Source of the DNA: an archaeon
GTDB taxonomy: Archaea; Thermoproteota; Nitrososphaeria; Nitrososphaerales; UBA183
Length of the DNA: 64,000 nt
Assembly (NCBI GenBank): GCA_021828185.1
Contig: JAKASI010000004.1
Location: forward strand, 124,001-188,000
Direction: 5' to 3'
Made by a program: the position numbers and the translations under genes. The notes under the pieces are model-generated. The model was not told where the DNA came from. It saw nothing but the letters and a program-made list of their open reading frames with translations, and did no database searches. This document shows, piece after piece, positions 52,352 through 61,810 of the stretch. The first letter of the stretch is position 1. Each line of letters begins with the position of its first letter.

Positions 52352-53107
52352 CTATCTTGCCCCGTGCCGACGCTTCTTGCGCCCCCGGATTGCGATTCTG
52401 GGGACCCTTACGAAGAACCTCAGGCCGTCCGCGACCCCGAGCTTCGACTCTCCCTTGGCCCGGGAACCGAACACGAACGGCACCTCGGTCACCCGGTAGT
52501 CTTCTTTGAGACAGTAGAGCGATGCGACCTGGAACTCGTACCCCTTCGCAGGCAGGTCGGCGTTTGCGATCTCTTCTGCGGCCTTGCGCCTGTATGCCCT
52601 GAGCCCCGATGTGGCGTCCCTCACCTCCAGACCGAGGACCCACCTGGCGTAGGCGTTGGCGCCCCTGCTCACCCACCTCCTGAACAGGCTCCAGCGGGGG
52701 ACCCCGCCCCCGGCCACGTACCTGGAACCGACAGCCACGTCAGCCCCCTGGCCGAGAGCGCGGAGCAGGTCAGGGATGGCCGCAGGGGGATGCTGAAGGT
52801 CCGAATCCATCTCGACGACCGCCTCGGTCCCAGGGTCGGAAAGAGCCTTCCTGAACCCCTCCCGGTAGGCAGAGCCGATGCCCTGCTTGCCCCTCCGCTG
52901 AAGAACCTCGACCCAGGGGCGCGTCGCTGCCACGGATCGGATCACCTCCGACGTGCCGTCGGGGCTCGAGTCGTCTACGAAGAGGACCTTGAGGCCCGGG
53001 ATCCGCTCGCCTTCGATTCCCCTCACGAGTGGCTCCACGTTGTCCTTCTCGTTGTACGTCGGGATCACGATGCAGGTCGTCGAGGGGACGGCCATGCCCT
53101 CGCGCAC
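52352..53107 (-). CDS. Dolichyl-phosphate mannosyltransferase-like GT2 enzyme
   Basis: A 251-residue GT-A enzyme: CIVIPTYNEKDNVEPLV, KVLFVDDSSPDGTSEVI, EMDSDLQHPP (the metal-binding DxD) and GSRYVAGGGVPRWSLFRRW match the DPM1 group. It lacks membrane helices at the C-terminus, as in soluble DPM1 catalytic subunits. It should charge dolichyl phosphate with a sugar for N-glycosylation. It starts at GTG 53107, directly after the aminotransferase gene, or at ATG 53095. Confidence 0.9.
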   Translation of the reverse strand: MREGMAVPSTTCIVIPTYNEKDNVEPLVRGIEGERIPGLKVLFVDDSSPDGTSEVIRSVAATRPWVEVLQRRGKQGIGSAYREGFRKALSDPGTEAVVEMDSDLQHPPAAIPDLLRALGQGADVAVGSRYVAGGGVPRWSLFRRWVSRGANAYARWVLGLEVRDATSGLRAYRRKAAEEIANADLPAKGYEFQVASLYCLKEDYRVTEVPFVFGSRAKGESKLGVADGLRFFVRVPRIAIRGRKKRRHGAR

Positions 53108-54214
53108 CTACAGGTTCTCTCGAGCGGCCTTCAGGAACACGCCCGCGACCCTTTCGAGGTCTGCTTCTGTGACCGCCGGGTGAACCGGTAGGGAGAGGAC
53201 GTGCCTGGACGCGGCCTCCGTGTTCTTCAGGACCTTCTTCCCGTATCCCAGCTTCTTGTAGAGCTCCGTCTTGTGGGCGGGTATCTGGAAGTAGACCGCA
53301 GCCCCGATCTTGGCATCGTTCAGAGCCCTCTGTATCCTATCCCTGTTCTTCTGGAGGTAGAGGGTGTAAAGGTAGTAGACGTGAGTCCGGTCGACGGACT
53401 GCTGGGTAAACGAGACTCCGTCGAGCGAAGCCACCCTTTCCGTCAGGTAGCGGGCGTTCCTCACCCTCGCCTCGAGGAACCCTGCGAGCCGGTCCATCTG
53501 GACCGAAGCCAACGCAGCCCCCATTTCGGGGAGTCTGTAGTTGAACCCGAGGTGCCTAGAGTCATTGTGGTGCACCATGCCGTGGTTGCGGACGAGCCTC
53601 AGTCTGTCTGCGAGTTCGTCGTCGTCGGTCGATATGGCGCCCCCCTCGCCGGAGGTCACCACTTTGGAAGCGTACATGCTGAAGCACCCGGCGAGAGACA
53701 GCCTCCCCGTCTGGGTCCCCCTGTAGGTCGCCCCCATCGATTCGGCTGCGTCCTCGACCACCGGGATCGACTTCGCTATCTCGCGGATCTCGTCCATGTC
53801 TGCCGGGTACCCGAACACGTGGACTGGGATGATGGCCTTCGTCTTTTTCGTGATAGCCCTCTTGAGCTCCTTTGGGTCAATGTTGTAGTCCTTCTTGGTG
53901 TCGACGAACACCGGCTTTGCCCCGCTGGCGAGCACCACGTTTGAAGTGGCGACGAAAGTGAACGACGGGACAACGACCTCGTCCCCAGGTTTCACCCCGA
54001 GGGCCATGAGGACGGAGTGCAGTGCGGCCGTGCCAGAGTTGACCGCGACGACGTGCTTGGCTCCGAGCAGTGCGCGGACCTTCCCCTCGAAGGCTCTGAC
54101 GTATTTCCCCCCTTCATAGGACGCGTTGGTGAGCCCTCCGCTGGCGAGGACCTCGCCGACCGCCTCCTTCTCCTCCTCGCCGAGGATTGGCCTGTTGATT
54201 GGGATAAATGACAT
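53108..54214 (-). CDS. DegT/DnrJ/EryC1-type PLP aminotransferase
   Basis: A 368-residue enzyme. IPINRPILGEEEKEAVGEVL, VNSGTAALHSVL, VVPSFTFVATSNVVL, EDAAESMGATYRG, and the PLP lysine in FSMYASKVVTSGEGG are diagnostic. These enzymes aminate nucleotide keto-sugars for surface glycans. It sits upstream of the DPM1-like gene with no gap, so both probably serve glycan assembly. Confidence 0.92.
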   Translation of the reverse strand: MSFIPINRPILGEEEKEAVGEVLASGGLTNASYEGGKYVRAFEGKVRALLGAKHVVAVNSGTAALHSVLMALGVKPGDEVVVPSFTFVATSNVVLASGAKPVFVDTKKDYNIDPKELKRAITKKTKAIIPVHVFGYPADMDEIREIAKSIPVVEDAAESMGATYRGTQTGRLSLAGCFSMYASKVVTSGEGGAISTDDDELADRLRLVRNHGMVHHNDSRHLGFNYRLPEMGAALASVQMDRLAGFLEARVRNARYLTERVASLDGVSFTQQSVDRTHVYYLYTLYLQKNRDRIQRALNDAKIGAAVYFQIPAHKTELYKKLGYGKKVLKNTEAASRHVLSLPVHPAVTEADLERVAGVFLKAARENL

Positions 54215-54266
54215 TCGCTTGCGAGCCGGCCACAGGGGGATTATATGAGGAGTGGGTCGTCTGGGG

Positions 54267-54641
54267 TTAGCTCTGTTCCGCGGCCGGCTTTACCGGCCTA
54301 GCCCCCAGGTAGAACAGGAAGAGGTGAAGGACAGCGAACACGGCGAATACAGCCGTTGCGACCGCAGCGACCCCAGAGAACGACCCGCCCAGGAAGGGGA
54401 GCCACGCGTAGACCTGATACGCTGCGAGCAGGAACCCGAGCACCGCCGCTGAAGTCGCCCAGGCCCAGGTGAGCCTCCTTGCAGGCCACATCCTGAGAAA
54501 GACCCCGCCCAGGACGCACGCGACCACCGGCCAGAGGATGAGTGCCGACCCTGCTGCGACCGCAACCGCCAGCCAGAGAGCCCCGGCTGCGATGAACATG
54601 TAAGCGGAGTTGCCTCTGAGTGTCCCGAGGAGCGCCGACAT
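54267..54641 (-). CDS. Small membrane protein, four helices
   Basis: A 124-residue protein with four hydrophobic helices (AYMFIAAGALWLAVAVAAGS first) and a short polar C-terminus. ATG 54641 follows a TATA element by 28 bases. The function is unknown; it may be co-transcribed with the glycan genes downstream. Confidence 0.6.
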   Translation of the reverse strand: MSALLGTLRGNSAYMFIAAGALWLAVAVAAGSALILWPVVACVLGGVFLRMWPARRLTWAWATSAAVLGFLLAAYQVYAWLPFLGGSFSGVAAVATAVFAVFAVLHLFLFYLGARPVKPAAEQS

Positions 54642-54664
54642 CGAGGGGGCCGATTGAGACTGTC

Positions 54665-54674
54665 GTTATAAATC
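54665..54674 (-). promoter_or_regulatory. TATA box for the membrane protein gene
   Basis: On the minus strand it reads GATTTATAAC and is centred 28 bases before ATG 54641. On the plus strand it is 75 bases from the polB start, so its role for polB is unclear. Confidence 0.5.
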
Positions 54675-54743
54675 GTCCGAATGCGTTTCTGAACGCTCGG
54701 TATCCTTATCTGCCAAAAGGCCGGCACTGCACCGGCGTTCTCT

Positions 54744-57281
54744 TTGTCCCAGTCCTCGCAGCAGGTGCCCACCCTCTCCGCAAAGCTTGCCGATCTGACG
54801 AGTCCCTCCAAGGAGATAGACGAGTCTCTGCTCGCCTCTGCCACCTACGACGGGGACAAAAGGAAAGCCATCCTGAAGTTCTACGACCAGAAGGCAGGGA
54901 GGTTCTGGCTCTGGGAGGACAACACTGGGCACCGCCCCTACTGTTACACTCGACTGAGTATGGAGGAGTTGAAGGCGGTCAAAGCGAGAAAAGACGTGAT
55001 TGAGATCACGGAGGAGGAGAAGCTCGACCTCCTCAACGACGAAAAGGCGACCCTGAGGAAGATAATCACCACCGACCCCCTCGCCATAGGAGGAGGGAAC
55101 GACAGCATTCGCGACATGATCAAGGCTTGGGAGGCCGACATCAAGTACTACGAGAACTTTGCCTACGACCGGGGGCTCCGGATGGGGACCTACTACAGGG
55201 TGTCCCAGGGGAAGGTGGTCCCAGTGAAGCACGATGTCCAGGAGAGGGTCAACAGGTCCCTCGAGGAGGTGGCTAGGAGGAACCCGAAGGAGTTCCAGCC
55301 CTACCTCAGAGACTGGGCCGAGCTCCTGAGCGAACCGTTGGTCGACCTCCGGAGGGTGGCATTGGACATCGAGGTGGACAACGAGGAGGGGAGGCTCCCG
55401 GACCCGGAGGACCCGAAACAGCCGGTAATCGCAGTTTCGTTCTACAACGAGAGCGAGAAGGTGGTCTATCTGCTCAGGGGAGAGCGGGAGGAGAAGGGGC
55501 TCGACGGGAGCCAGTTCGCCTACCAGGTCTTCGACGACGAAACCGACCTCCTCAGGGCGGTCTACTCGAAGATGCTCGATTATCCGGTCATAGTGTCATT
55601 CAACGGGGACAACTTCGACCTCCGCTACCTCCAGCACAGGGCTGAGTCCCTCGGCATCCGGGAAGAGGAGAACCCGATCCAGCTTGAGCGCGTGGCCGCT
55701 TCTCTGAAGCACGGAATCCACATCGACCTCTACCAGTTCTTCAGGAACAGGTCGATACAGGTGTACGCCTTCGGGAACAGGTACACGGAGCATACACTGA
55801 ATGCCATAGCCGAGACCTTGCTGAACAAGTCGAAGATAGAGTTCGATGGCGAGATAGGGGACCTGCCCCTGACGGAGCTCGCGAGATACTGCCTGAATGA
55901 CTCGCAACTGACCTACGAGCTGACATCCATGATGGGGTCGGTGGTGATGAAGCTCCTCCTGGTAATATCGAGGATAGGGAAGATGCCGATGAACGACGTC
56001 TCCAGGCTCGGGGTCTCCAACTGGATCAGGAGCCTGCTCTTCTTCGAGCACAGGAAGATAGGCGCGCTCATCCCCAGGCAGGATGAACTCAGCGAGAAGG
56101 GGAGCGCCTCGTCTCAGGCGATAGTCAAGGGGAAGAAGTACAAGGGAGGCTTTGTCATCGAGCCAAAGCCAGGGGTCCACTTCGACGTCTCGGTCCTGGA
56201 CTTCGCAAGCCTGTACCCGAGCCTCATCAAGGTTCACAACCTCTCATACGAGACAGTGAACTGCATCCATCCGGAATGTCGGTCGAACAAGATTCCGGAC
56301 ACCTCCTCCTGGGTCTGCACCAAAAGGAAGGGGATCGTAAGCCTGGTCACCGGCTCGCTCAGGGACCTGAGGGTGGCCCACTACAAGCCCCTGACGAAGG
56401 ACCCTTCACTGTCGAAGGACGACAGGGACCTCTACAACGTCGTAAGCCAGGGGCTCAAAGTGTTTCTCAATGCTTCCTATGGGGTCCTTGGATTCGAGAC
56501 CTTTGCATTCTACTGTCTCCCCGTCGCCGAAGGGACCGCTGCCCTAGGCAGGGACGCAATCACCAGGACGATCGCGAAGTGCAAGGAGCTTGGAATCGAG
56601 GTCCTCTACGGAGACACAGACAGCCTATTCCTCCGGAGCCCTTCGAAGGAACAGATCGCGACTGTAACCCGATGGGCAGATTCTGACCTTGGGATAGAGC
56701 TCGACCTCGACAAGACCTACAGGTACGTGGCTTTCAGCAGCCGGAAGAAAAACTACTTCGGGGTCCTCCCCGACGGGACAGTCGACATCCGAGGGCTGAC
56801 CGGGAAGAAGAGCCAGACCCCGGAGTACCTCAAGAAGGTCTTTTACGACACCCTCGAAATCCTGAGCTCGGTCAAGACCCCCGAGGACTTCGAGAAAGCA
56901 AGGGCCAACACCAGGGAGCTGCTTACGAAGATGATATCGGACCTCAAAGGGAAGAGGGTCCCGGTCACCGACCTCGCTTTCACCGTGATGATGGGGAAAC
57001 CCACAGGCAAGTACAACGGGACCACCCCCCAGCATGTCAGGGCTGCGATGCAGCTGGAGGAGAAGGGGAGAGAGGTCAAGGCGGGGGAGATCATCGCCTA
57101 CGTCAAGACCAAGAACCCACCCTACGTGAAGCCCGCCGAGATGGCGAGGCCCGATGAAATCGACGCCGACAAGTACATCGAGTACGCCCACTCGATGTTC
57201 GACCAGCTCCTCGACGCTCTAGACTTCTCCTTCGACGAGATCATGGGCGCCACCACCCTGGACCTGTTCTGGGGGAGCTAG
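54744..57281 (+). CDS. polB: Family B DNA polymerase
   Basis: An 845-residue replicative polymerase with proofreading. Exonuclease motifs: ExoI VALDIEVDN, ExoII SFNGDNFDLRYL, ExoIII YCLNDSQLTYEL. Polymerase motifs: A VLDFASLYPSLI, B KVFLNASYGVLG, C YGDTDSLF. All catalytic Asp/Glu residues are present. The length and the insert CIHPECRSNKIPD, with a zinc-like Cys pattern, fit thaumarchaeal enzymes. No intein is present at the usual polymerase sites. The start is TTG 54744; the next upstream in-frame ATG is cut by TGA. Confidence 0.95.
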   Translation: MSQSSQQVPTLSAKLADLTSPSKEIDESLLASATYDGDKRKAILKFYDQKAGRFWLWEDNTGHRPYCYTRLSMEELKAVKARKDVIEITEEEKLDLLNDEKATLRKIITTDPLAIGGGNDSIRDMIKAWEADIKYYENFAYDRGLRMGTYYRVSQGKVVPVKHDVQERVNRSLEEVARRNPKEFQPYLRDWAELLSEPLVDLRRVALDIEVDNEEGRLPDPEDPKQPVIAVSFYNESEKVVYLLRGEREEKGLDGSQFAYQVFDDETDLLRAVYSKMLDYPVIVSFNGDNFDLRYLQHRAESLGIREEENPIQLERVAASLKHGIHIDLYQFFRNRSIQVYAFGNRYTEHTLNAIAETLLNKSKIEFDGEIGDLPLTELARYCLNDSQLTYELTSMMGSVVMKLLLVISRIGKMPMNDVSRLGVSNWIRSLLFFEHRKIGALIPRQDELSEKGSASSQAIVKGKKYKGGFVIEPKPGVHFDVSVLDFASLYPSLIKVHNLSYETVNCIHPECRSNKIPDTSSWVCTKRKGIVSLVTGSLRDLRVAHYKPLTKDPSLSKDDRDLYNVVSQGLKVFLNASYGVLGFETFAFYCLPVAEGTAALGRDAITRTIAKCKELGIEVLYGDTDSLFLRSPSKEQIATVTRWADSDLGIELDLDKTYRYVAFSSRKKNYFGVLPDGTVDIRGLTGKKSQTPEYLKKVFYDTLEILSSVKTPEDFEKARANTRELLTKMISDLKGKRVPVTDLAFTVMMGKPTGKYNGTTPQHVRAAMQLEEKGREVKAGEIIAYVKTKNPPYVKPAEMARPDEIDADKYIEYAHSMFDQLLDALDFSFDEIMGATTLDLFWGS

Positions 57282-57336
57282 GGCAGAGAGTCAGGCGCAG
57301 GCTCCGGGCAGCCGGTTCACGTGAGAAACTTCTTCT

Positions 57337-57681
57337 GGACTCGAGGGAGGAATAGTTCAGGATCGGCCCTCCAGACAGGTTGCTGTTCCCGATTACGACC
57401 ACCACCCCATCCTTCGTCTTCAGCCAGGTCTACCTCAGAGAGAGCTTGACGACCTCCCCCCTCGCTCCGCCGCTGCCATACTGGACATCATCGCCGAGGC
57501 GGATGATGCCGTCGTGCTGCATCATGACCCCCGCTATCACGTTCGATATTGAGTTCTGGAGGGCCAGGGATATCGCGAGCCCCGCCACGCCGGTCCAGGT
57601 TGGAACGCCTCCACTGGAGGAAGTGCTGGACGTGTTCGCCGCCACCTGCAGCCGGGTGTCCGCCACAGCGATCATCATCAA
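57337..57681 (-). pseudogene. MscS-family mechanosensitive channel fragment with an in-frame TAG
   Basis: Translating from 57681 gives the pore helix and beta domain of MscS: GVPTWTGVAGLAISLALQNS, GVMMQHDGIIRLGDDVQYG and GEVVKLSLR, then TAG, then TWLKTKDGVVVVIGNSNLSG and PILNYS in the same frame. In intact MscS proteins the same region reads through with IPNS. The first two helices are missing, and the 3' end runs into polB. The fragment is clearly dead, or is read through only at a low level. Confidence 0.75.
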
Positions 57682-57751
57682 TTAGAGGGCAGCCCTCGCG
57701 CGGGGGAAAAACGTTTACCAACGACAGCCGGTCGGGGGACGGGGTTCCTTT

Positions 57752-58216
57752 TTGGCCCGTCCGGAAGTGAGGTCCACGACCTCGTCGCCCATGAAAGCCG
57801 CCTTCGTCGAGAGAAGAGGCGCCTACTCGGGGACAGGGCAGGACATGCTGAAGCTGAAGAACTGGATTGACTCGAAGGGGACCGAGGTGGCTGGGTACCC
57901 TTTCTGCCAGTACTTCGACAACCCGGGGGAGAACCCGACCGCGGAGCTGAAGAGCGAAGCGTGCATCCCGGTCAGCGGTGGATTCCAGCCCGAAGGGGAG
58001 TTCAGAATGAAGGAGCTCGGGGAGTCACCCGTGGCCGAGACTAGGCACACCGGACGCCAGGAGGAGTTCGCGAAGACCTACGGCCCCTTCCTCGAGGGGC
58101 TCCTCAGCCAGGGGTACAGCCTCTTTGGCCCGGCGAGGGAATACTACATGACCATCTCAGGGTCCAAGGGGCCAGGCTCGGGGTTCCTCATACGGCAGCC
58201 CGTCGCCAGGGGATAG
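57752..58216 (+). CDS. GyrI-like small-molecule-binding domain protein
   Basis: A 154-residue single-domain protein: YSGTGQDMLKLKNWIDSKG, YPFCQYFDNPGENPTAELKS, EACIPVSGGF and REYYMTISGSKGPGSGFLIR fit the GyrI/AraC effector-binding fold. These bind drugs or metabolites. TTG 57752 or ATG 57791 may be the start. It lies nine bases upstream of aguB. Confidence 0.75.
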   Translation: MARPEVRSTTSSPMKAAFVERRGAYSGTGQDMLKLKNWIDSKGTEVAGYPFCQYFDNPGENPTAELKSEACIPVSGGFQPEGEFRMKELGESPVAETRHTGRQEEFAKTYGPFLEGLLSQGYSLFGPAREYYMTISGSKGPGSGFLIRQPVARG

Positions 58217-58225
58217 GCTTTCACC

Positions 58226-59101
58226 TTGAATAGGCCGTCATCGGAGGGAAGGAAGTTGGAGCACAAAGTCAGGCTGGGTCTTGTCCAGATGTCGATGTCG
58301 GAGAGCCCCGACGACAACTTGGGGAGGGCGCTGAAGGGGGTGGACGAGGCGGCCGGCAGAGGCGCGGAGGTGGTCTGCCTCCCGGAGCTCTTCGCATGGA
58401 GGTACTTCCCTACCATCAGGAAGTCAGACCAGGTTCCCCAGAAGATCCCAGGCCCGGTGAGCAGGGCCCTCTCAGACTCGGCGAGGGGGAACAGGGTGGT
58501 GCTGGTCGGAGGGTCCATCTATGAGGAGTCTGGCGAGAAGCGGTACAACAGCTGCCTCGTCTTCGACGAACGCGGGAAGGTCCTCACGAAGTACAGGAAG
58601 GTGCACATCCCCCAGGACGAGCACTACTACGAGCAGGACTACTTCGAACCAGGCAGCGGCTACGCGGTGGCCAAGACCCGGCACGGGAAGCTCGGGACGC
58701 TGATCTGCTTCGACCAGTGGTACCCGGAGGCCGCCCGGGTCAACAGGCTCCTGGGGGCGGAAATGCTGTTCTATCCTACCGCCATCGGGTGGGTCAGGGG
58801 GATAGAGCCGGTCGAAGGGGACTGGAAGGAAGCGTGGGAGGCGGTCCAGGTGGGACATGCGATAGCGAACAGCGTCGTTGTCTGCGCGGTAAACAGGGTA
58901 GGTGTAGAAGGGAGCACGGAGTTCTGGGGCGGATCGTTCGTCTGCGACCAGTTCGGAAAGGTTCTGTTCAGGGCTGGAGATGACGAGGGGGTTTACACGG
59001 TGGACGTCCCGACAGGGCTCGGGAGGCTGGTTGAGGAGGGGTGGGGGTTCGTGCGCACCAGGAAGGAGCGGACGTACTCGGCCATCACGAAGAAACCATG
59101 A
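58226..59101 (+). CDS. aguB: N-carbamoylputrescine amidase (nitrilase superfamily)
   Basis: A 291-residue C-N hydrolase. The Glu-Lys-Cys triad is visible: CLPELFAW (Glu), YRKVHIPQDEHYYEQDYFEP (Lys) and GTLICFDQWYPEAAR (Cys). DEHYYEQDYF and the close pairing with agmatine deiminase point to N-carbamoylputrescine as substrate, giving putrescine, CO2 and ammonia. Its stop overlaps aguA (ATGA). TTG 58256 is an alternative start. Confidence 0.92.
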   Translation: MNRPSSEGRKLEHKVRLGLVQMSMSESPDDNLGRALKGVDEAAGRGAEVVCLPELFAWRYFPTIRKSDQVPQKIPGPVSRALSDSARGNRVVLVGGSIYEESGEKRYNSCLVFDERGKVLTKYRKVHIPQDEHYYEQDYFEPGSGYAVAKTRHGKLGTLICFDQWYPEAARVNRLLGAEMLFYPTAIGWVRGIEPVEGDWKEAWEAVQVGHAIANSVVVCAVNRVGVEGSTEFWGGSFVCDQFGKVLFRAGDDEGVYTVDVPTGLGRLVEEGWGFVRTRKERTYSAITKKP

Positions 59102-60108
59102 GCGTTACACCCAGGTCGCTCGGCTACCGCATGCCGGCAGAGTGGGAGAAGCACGCCGGGACTTGGCTGTCATGGCCCAAAGACCCTAGCACCTTCCCGC
59201 AGGCCATCCTCCCGAAGGTCGAGGGAGCCTACGTTGAGATGGCGAGGGCGCTGTGCGAGGGGGAAGAGGTGAAGGTCCTGGTGGACGATGAGAAGGGGGA
59301 GGCGAGGGCCAGATCCCATCTGAGGAGGGTGGAGCCGGTCTCCTATCTCAGGGTAAGGACCGTCGACGTCTGGGTGAGGGACTACGGCCCCACCTGCGTC
59401 AGGGGCAGGGACGTCGCGCTGGTCAGGTGGCGCTTCAACGCCTGGGGGAACAAGTACGCCGACCTCCTCCCCGACGACGGGGCCGGAGACGCGCTGGCGC
59501 TGCAGACGGGATGGCGGATCTTCAGGCCGGGGGTGGTCCTCGAGGGGGGGTCGATCGACGTCGACGGGTCGGGGAGGGTCATGACCACCGAGCAGTGCCT
59601 CCTGAACCCCAACAGGAACCCCGGTCTAACGAGAGGCGACCTGGAGCGGGCGCTCAGGGAGAACCTGGGGGGGGACGAGGTCGTCTGGCTGAGAAGGGGG
59701 ATCGAGGGGGACGACACCGACGGCCACATCGACGACATCGCGCGGTTCGTCGGAGACGGGGTGGTGGCCGCGGCGGTCGAAGACCGCCCCAGGGACCCGA
59801 ACCACGGACCCCTGTCTGAGAACCTGAAGCTCCTTGAAGAGCATGAAGCCGACTTCGAGGTCCACCGCATCCCCATGCCTCCGAGGATGGAGACTGCCGA
59901 CGGGAGGCTCCCGGCGAGCCACCTGAACTTCTACATTGGCAACGACGCCGTGGTCGTGCCGGCCTTCGGCGGGAGCAGCGACAGGCAGGCGCTGAAGGAG
60001 CTGGAGGGGCTCTTCCCAAGGAAGAGGGTCGTCGGAGTCGACTGCAGGGCCCTGGTCTACGGGTTGGGGACCCTCCACTGCGTCACCCAGCAGATCCCCG
60101 CCCTCTGA
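59098..60108 (+). CDS. aguA: Agmatine deiminase
   Basis: A protein of about 336 residues of the PAD fold, turning agmatine into N-carbamoylputrescine. RMPAEWEKHAGTWLSWPKDP near the start, VRDYGPTCV, the HIDDIARF catalytic segment and the final YGLGTLHCVTQQIPA with the catalytic Cys are diagnostic. ATG 59098 overlaps the aguB stop; the longer frame from 59041 belongs to aguB. Confidence 0.95.
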   Translation: MSVTPRSLGYRMPAEWEKHAGTWLSWPKDPSTFPQAILPKVEGAYVEMARALCEGEEVKVLVDDEKGEARARSHLRRVEPVSYLRVRTVDVWVRDYGPTCVRGRDVALVRWRFNAWGNKYADLLPDDGAGDALALQTGWRIFRPGVVLEGGSIDVDGSGRVMTTEQCLLNPNRNPGLTRGDLERALRENLGGDEVVWLRRGIEGDDTDGHIDDIARFVGDGVVAAAVEDRPRDPNHGPLSENLKLLEEHEADFEVHRIPMPPRMETADGRLPASHLNFYIGNDAVVVPAFGGSSDRQALKELEGLFPRKRVVGVDCRALVYGLGTLHCVTQQIPAL

Positions 60109-61803
60109 TCACTTGAACGCGGCGACCTCTGCCCGTACCCGCGTGCAGAAGGCGTCCACCTGGACCCCGAAGGTCTGTTCGCCCCCGCGCGTCCGCACTG
60201 CCACCGTTCCGGACTCCTCCTCCTTCTTCCCCACCACGAGCATGTAGGGGATCTTCTGGAGCTGGGCGTCCCTTATCTTCGCCCCCATGGTCCCGCTGTC
60301 GAAGTCCCCTTCGGCCCTGACTCCTCCGACTCTGACCGCGTCAAGGACCCCGTTGGCGTAGGTGAGGTGCTCGTCGGAAAGAGGGATGACCCTGGCCTGA
60401 ACCGGGGAGAGCCAGATCGGGAGGACCCCCTTGTAGTGCTCGAGCATGATCCCCATGAACCTTTCCAAGGTCCCCAGAATCGTCCGATGGAGGACGACGG
60501 GGGTGTGCTCCTTCCCATCCGAGCCGGTGTAGGCGAGCTTGAACCTCTTGGGCATCTGCAGATCGATCTGGAAGGTCCCGCACTGCCACTCTCTCCCGAG
60601 GGAGTCCCTGATGTCTACATCTATCTTCGGGGAATAGAAGTTCCCCTCCTTCTCCTTGACCTCGTAGGCCCAACCTTTACCCTTCACGACCCGGATCAGA
60701 GTGTCGGTGGCCCGAGTCCACTCTTCGTCGGTCCCCATGTAGTCGTCGGGCCTCGTCGAGATTTTCACCTTGTAATCCAGGCCGAACACCCTGTAGACCC
60801 TCTGCATCATTTCCAGCATCTTGGACAGCTCCTCCTCCGCCTGCTCTTCCATGCAGATGATGTGCGCATCGTCCTGGGAGAGCATCTTGACCCGGAACAG
60901 CCCGCTCGCCACCCCGCTGAGCTCGTTCCTGAAGAGGGGGTCGAAGGTGGCGTACCTCACGGGGAGTTCGCGAAAACTCCATTTTCTGGTCTTGTAAATC
61001 AAGAAGTGAGAGGGGCAGTTCATCGGCTTCATCCCCATCTCCTCGTCCCCCATCGAGGTCAGGAACATGTTGTCCTTGTAGTGGGCCGAGTGCCCGCTCA
61101 CCTGCCACAGGGCCGTGTTCGCCAGGCTCGGGGTGCTCACCTCCTGGTACCCCCCCTTCGCGAGCTCGGACCTCATGAAATCTATCAGGAGGTTCCTGAC
61201 CCGGAGTCCTTTCTCGTGCAGGTAGGCCATCCCCGGAGACACCTCCTGGAAGCTGAACAGGTCCTGCCGCTCTCCGATCATCCTGTGGTCCGTCTCGGGG
61301 AGGTTGACGAAGTCGCTGCGCCTGAGGCGGGCCATGGCCTCCTCGGCCGAGAGCTCTCGCCTTGCCTTGGGGCGCTGCGCAGCCGGCGCGGCGCCGTGGG
61401 AGTAGCTCCTCGACATCTCCGCCAGGGGGTGTCCCTTCACCTTGATCTGGAGGGCCTTGGTCCATCCGAACGGGGCCCTGCGCACCTCCAGCCCCGCGCC
61501 CTTCGCCTCCTCCTCCATCTCCAGCAGGAGCGGGAGAGCGTCCGAGGGCGCTGCAAGGTTCTGGCTCAGGTGGGCGAACGGATAGATGAGCACCCTCCTG
61601 GTCCCCAGCTTGGCCAGGAACTCCTTGGTCTCGGCTATGGACTTCTTGGCCAGCTCGCTGTCGTCCCCCTGCTCGAAGGCGGTGAACAGGACGACGATGT
61701 CGTCCTCCCTGACAGTCCTGGGCTCGATCTCCTCGGCGCCCTTGATCTCCTTCTTGACCGGGGTGTACTCTATGAAATCCACGTGCATCTGGAGGATCTT
61801 CAA
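60109..61803 (-). CDS. thrS: Threonyl-tRNA synthetase, archaeal type
   Basis: A 564-residue class II enzyme. Residues 1-140 are the archaeal editing domain, related to D-aminoacyl-tRNA deacylase (KILQMHVDFIEYTPVKKE). The catalytic core has GYQEVSTPSLANTALWQVSG, MKPMNCPSHFLIYK, and TILGTLERFMGIMLEHYKG with the motif-3 Arg. The C-terminal anticodon-binding domain is PIWLSPVQARVIPLSDEH. A TTG-started zinc protein gene precedes it by seven bases. Confidence 0.96.
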   Translation of the reverse strand: MKILQMHVDFIEYTPVKKEIKGAEEIEPRTVREDDIVVLFTAFEQGDDSELAKKSIAETKEFLAKLGTRRVLIYPFAHLSQNLAAPSDALPLLLEMEEEAKGAGLEVRRAPFGWTKALQIKVKGHPLAEMSRSYSHGAAPAAQRPKARRELSAEEAMARLRRSDFVNLPETDHRMIGERQDLFSFQEVSPGMAYLHEKGLRVRNLLIDFMRSELAKGGYQEVSTPSLANTALWQVSGHSAHYKDNMFLTSMGDEEMGMKPMNCPSHFLIYKTRKWSFRELPVRYATFDPLFRNELSGVASGLFRVKMLSQDDAHIICMEEQAEEELSKMLEMMQRVYRVFGLDYKVKISTRPDDYMGTDEEWTRATDTLIRVVKGKGWAYEVKEKEGNFYSPKIDVDIRDSLGREWQCGTFQIDLQMPKRFKLAYTGSDGKEHTPVVLHRTILGTLERFMGIMLEHYKGVLPIWLSPVQARVIPLSDEHLTYANGVLDAVRVGGVRAEGDFDSGTMGAKIRDAQLQKIPYMLVVGKKEEESGTVAVRTRGGEQTFGVQVDAFCTRVRAEVAAFK

Positions 61804-61810
61804 GGCGAAG

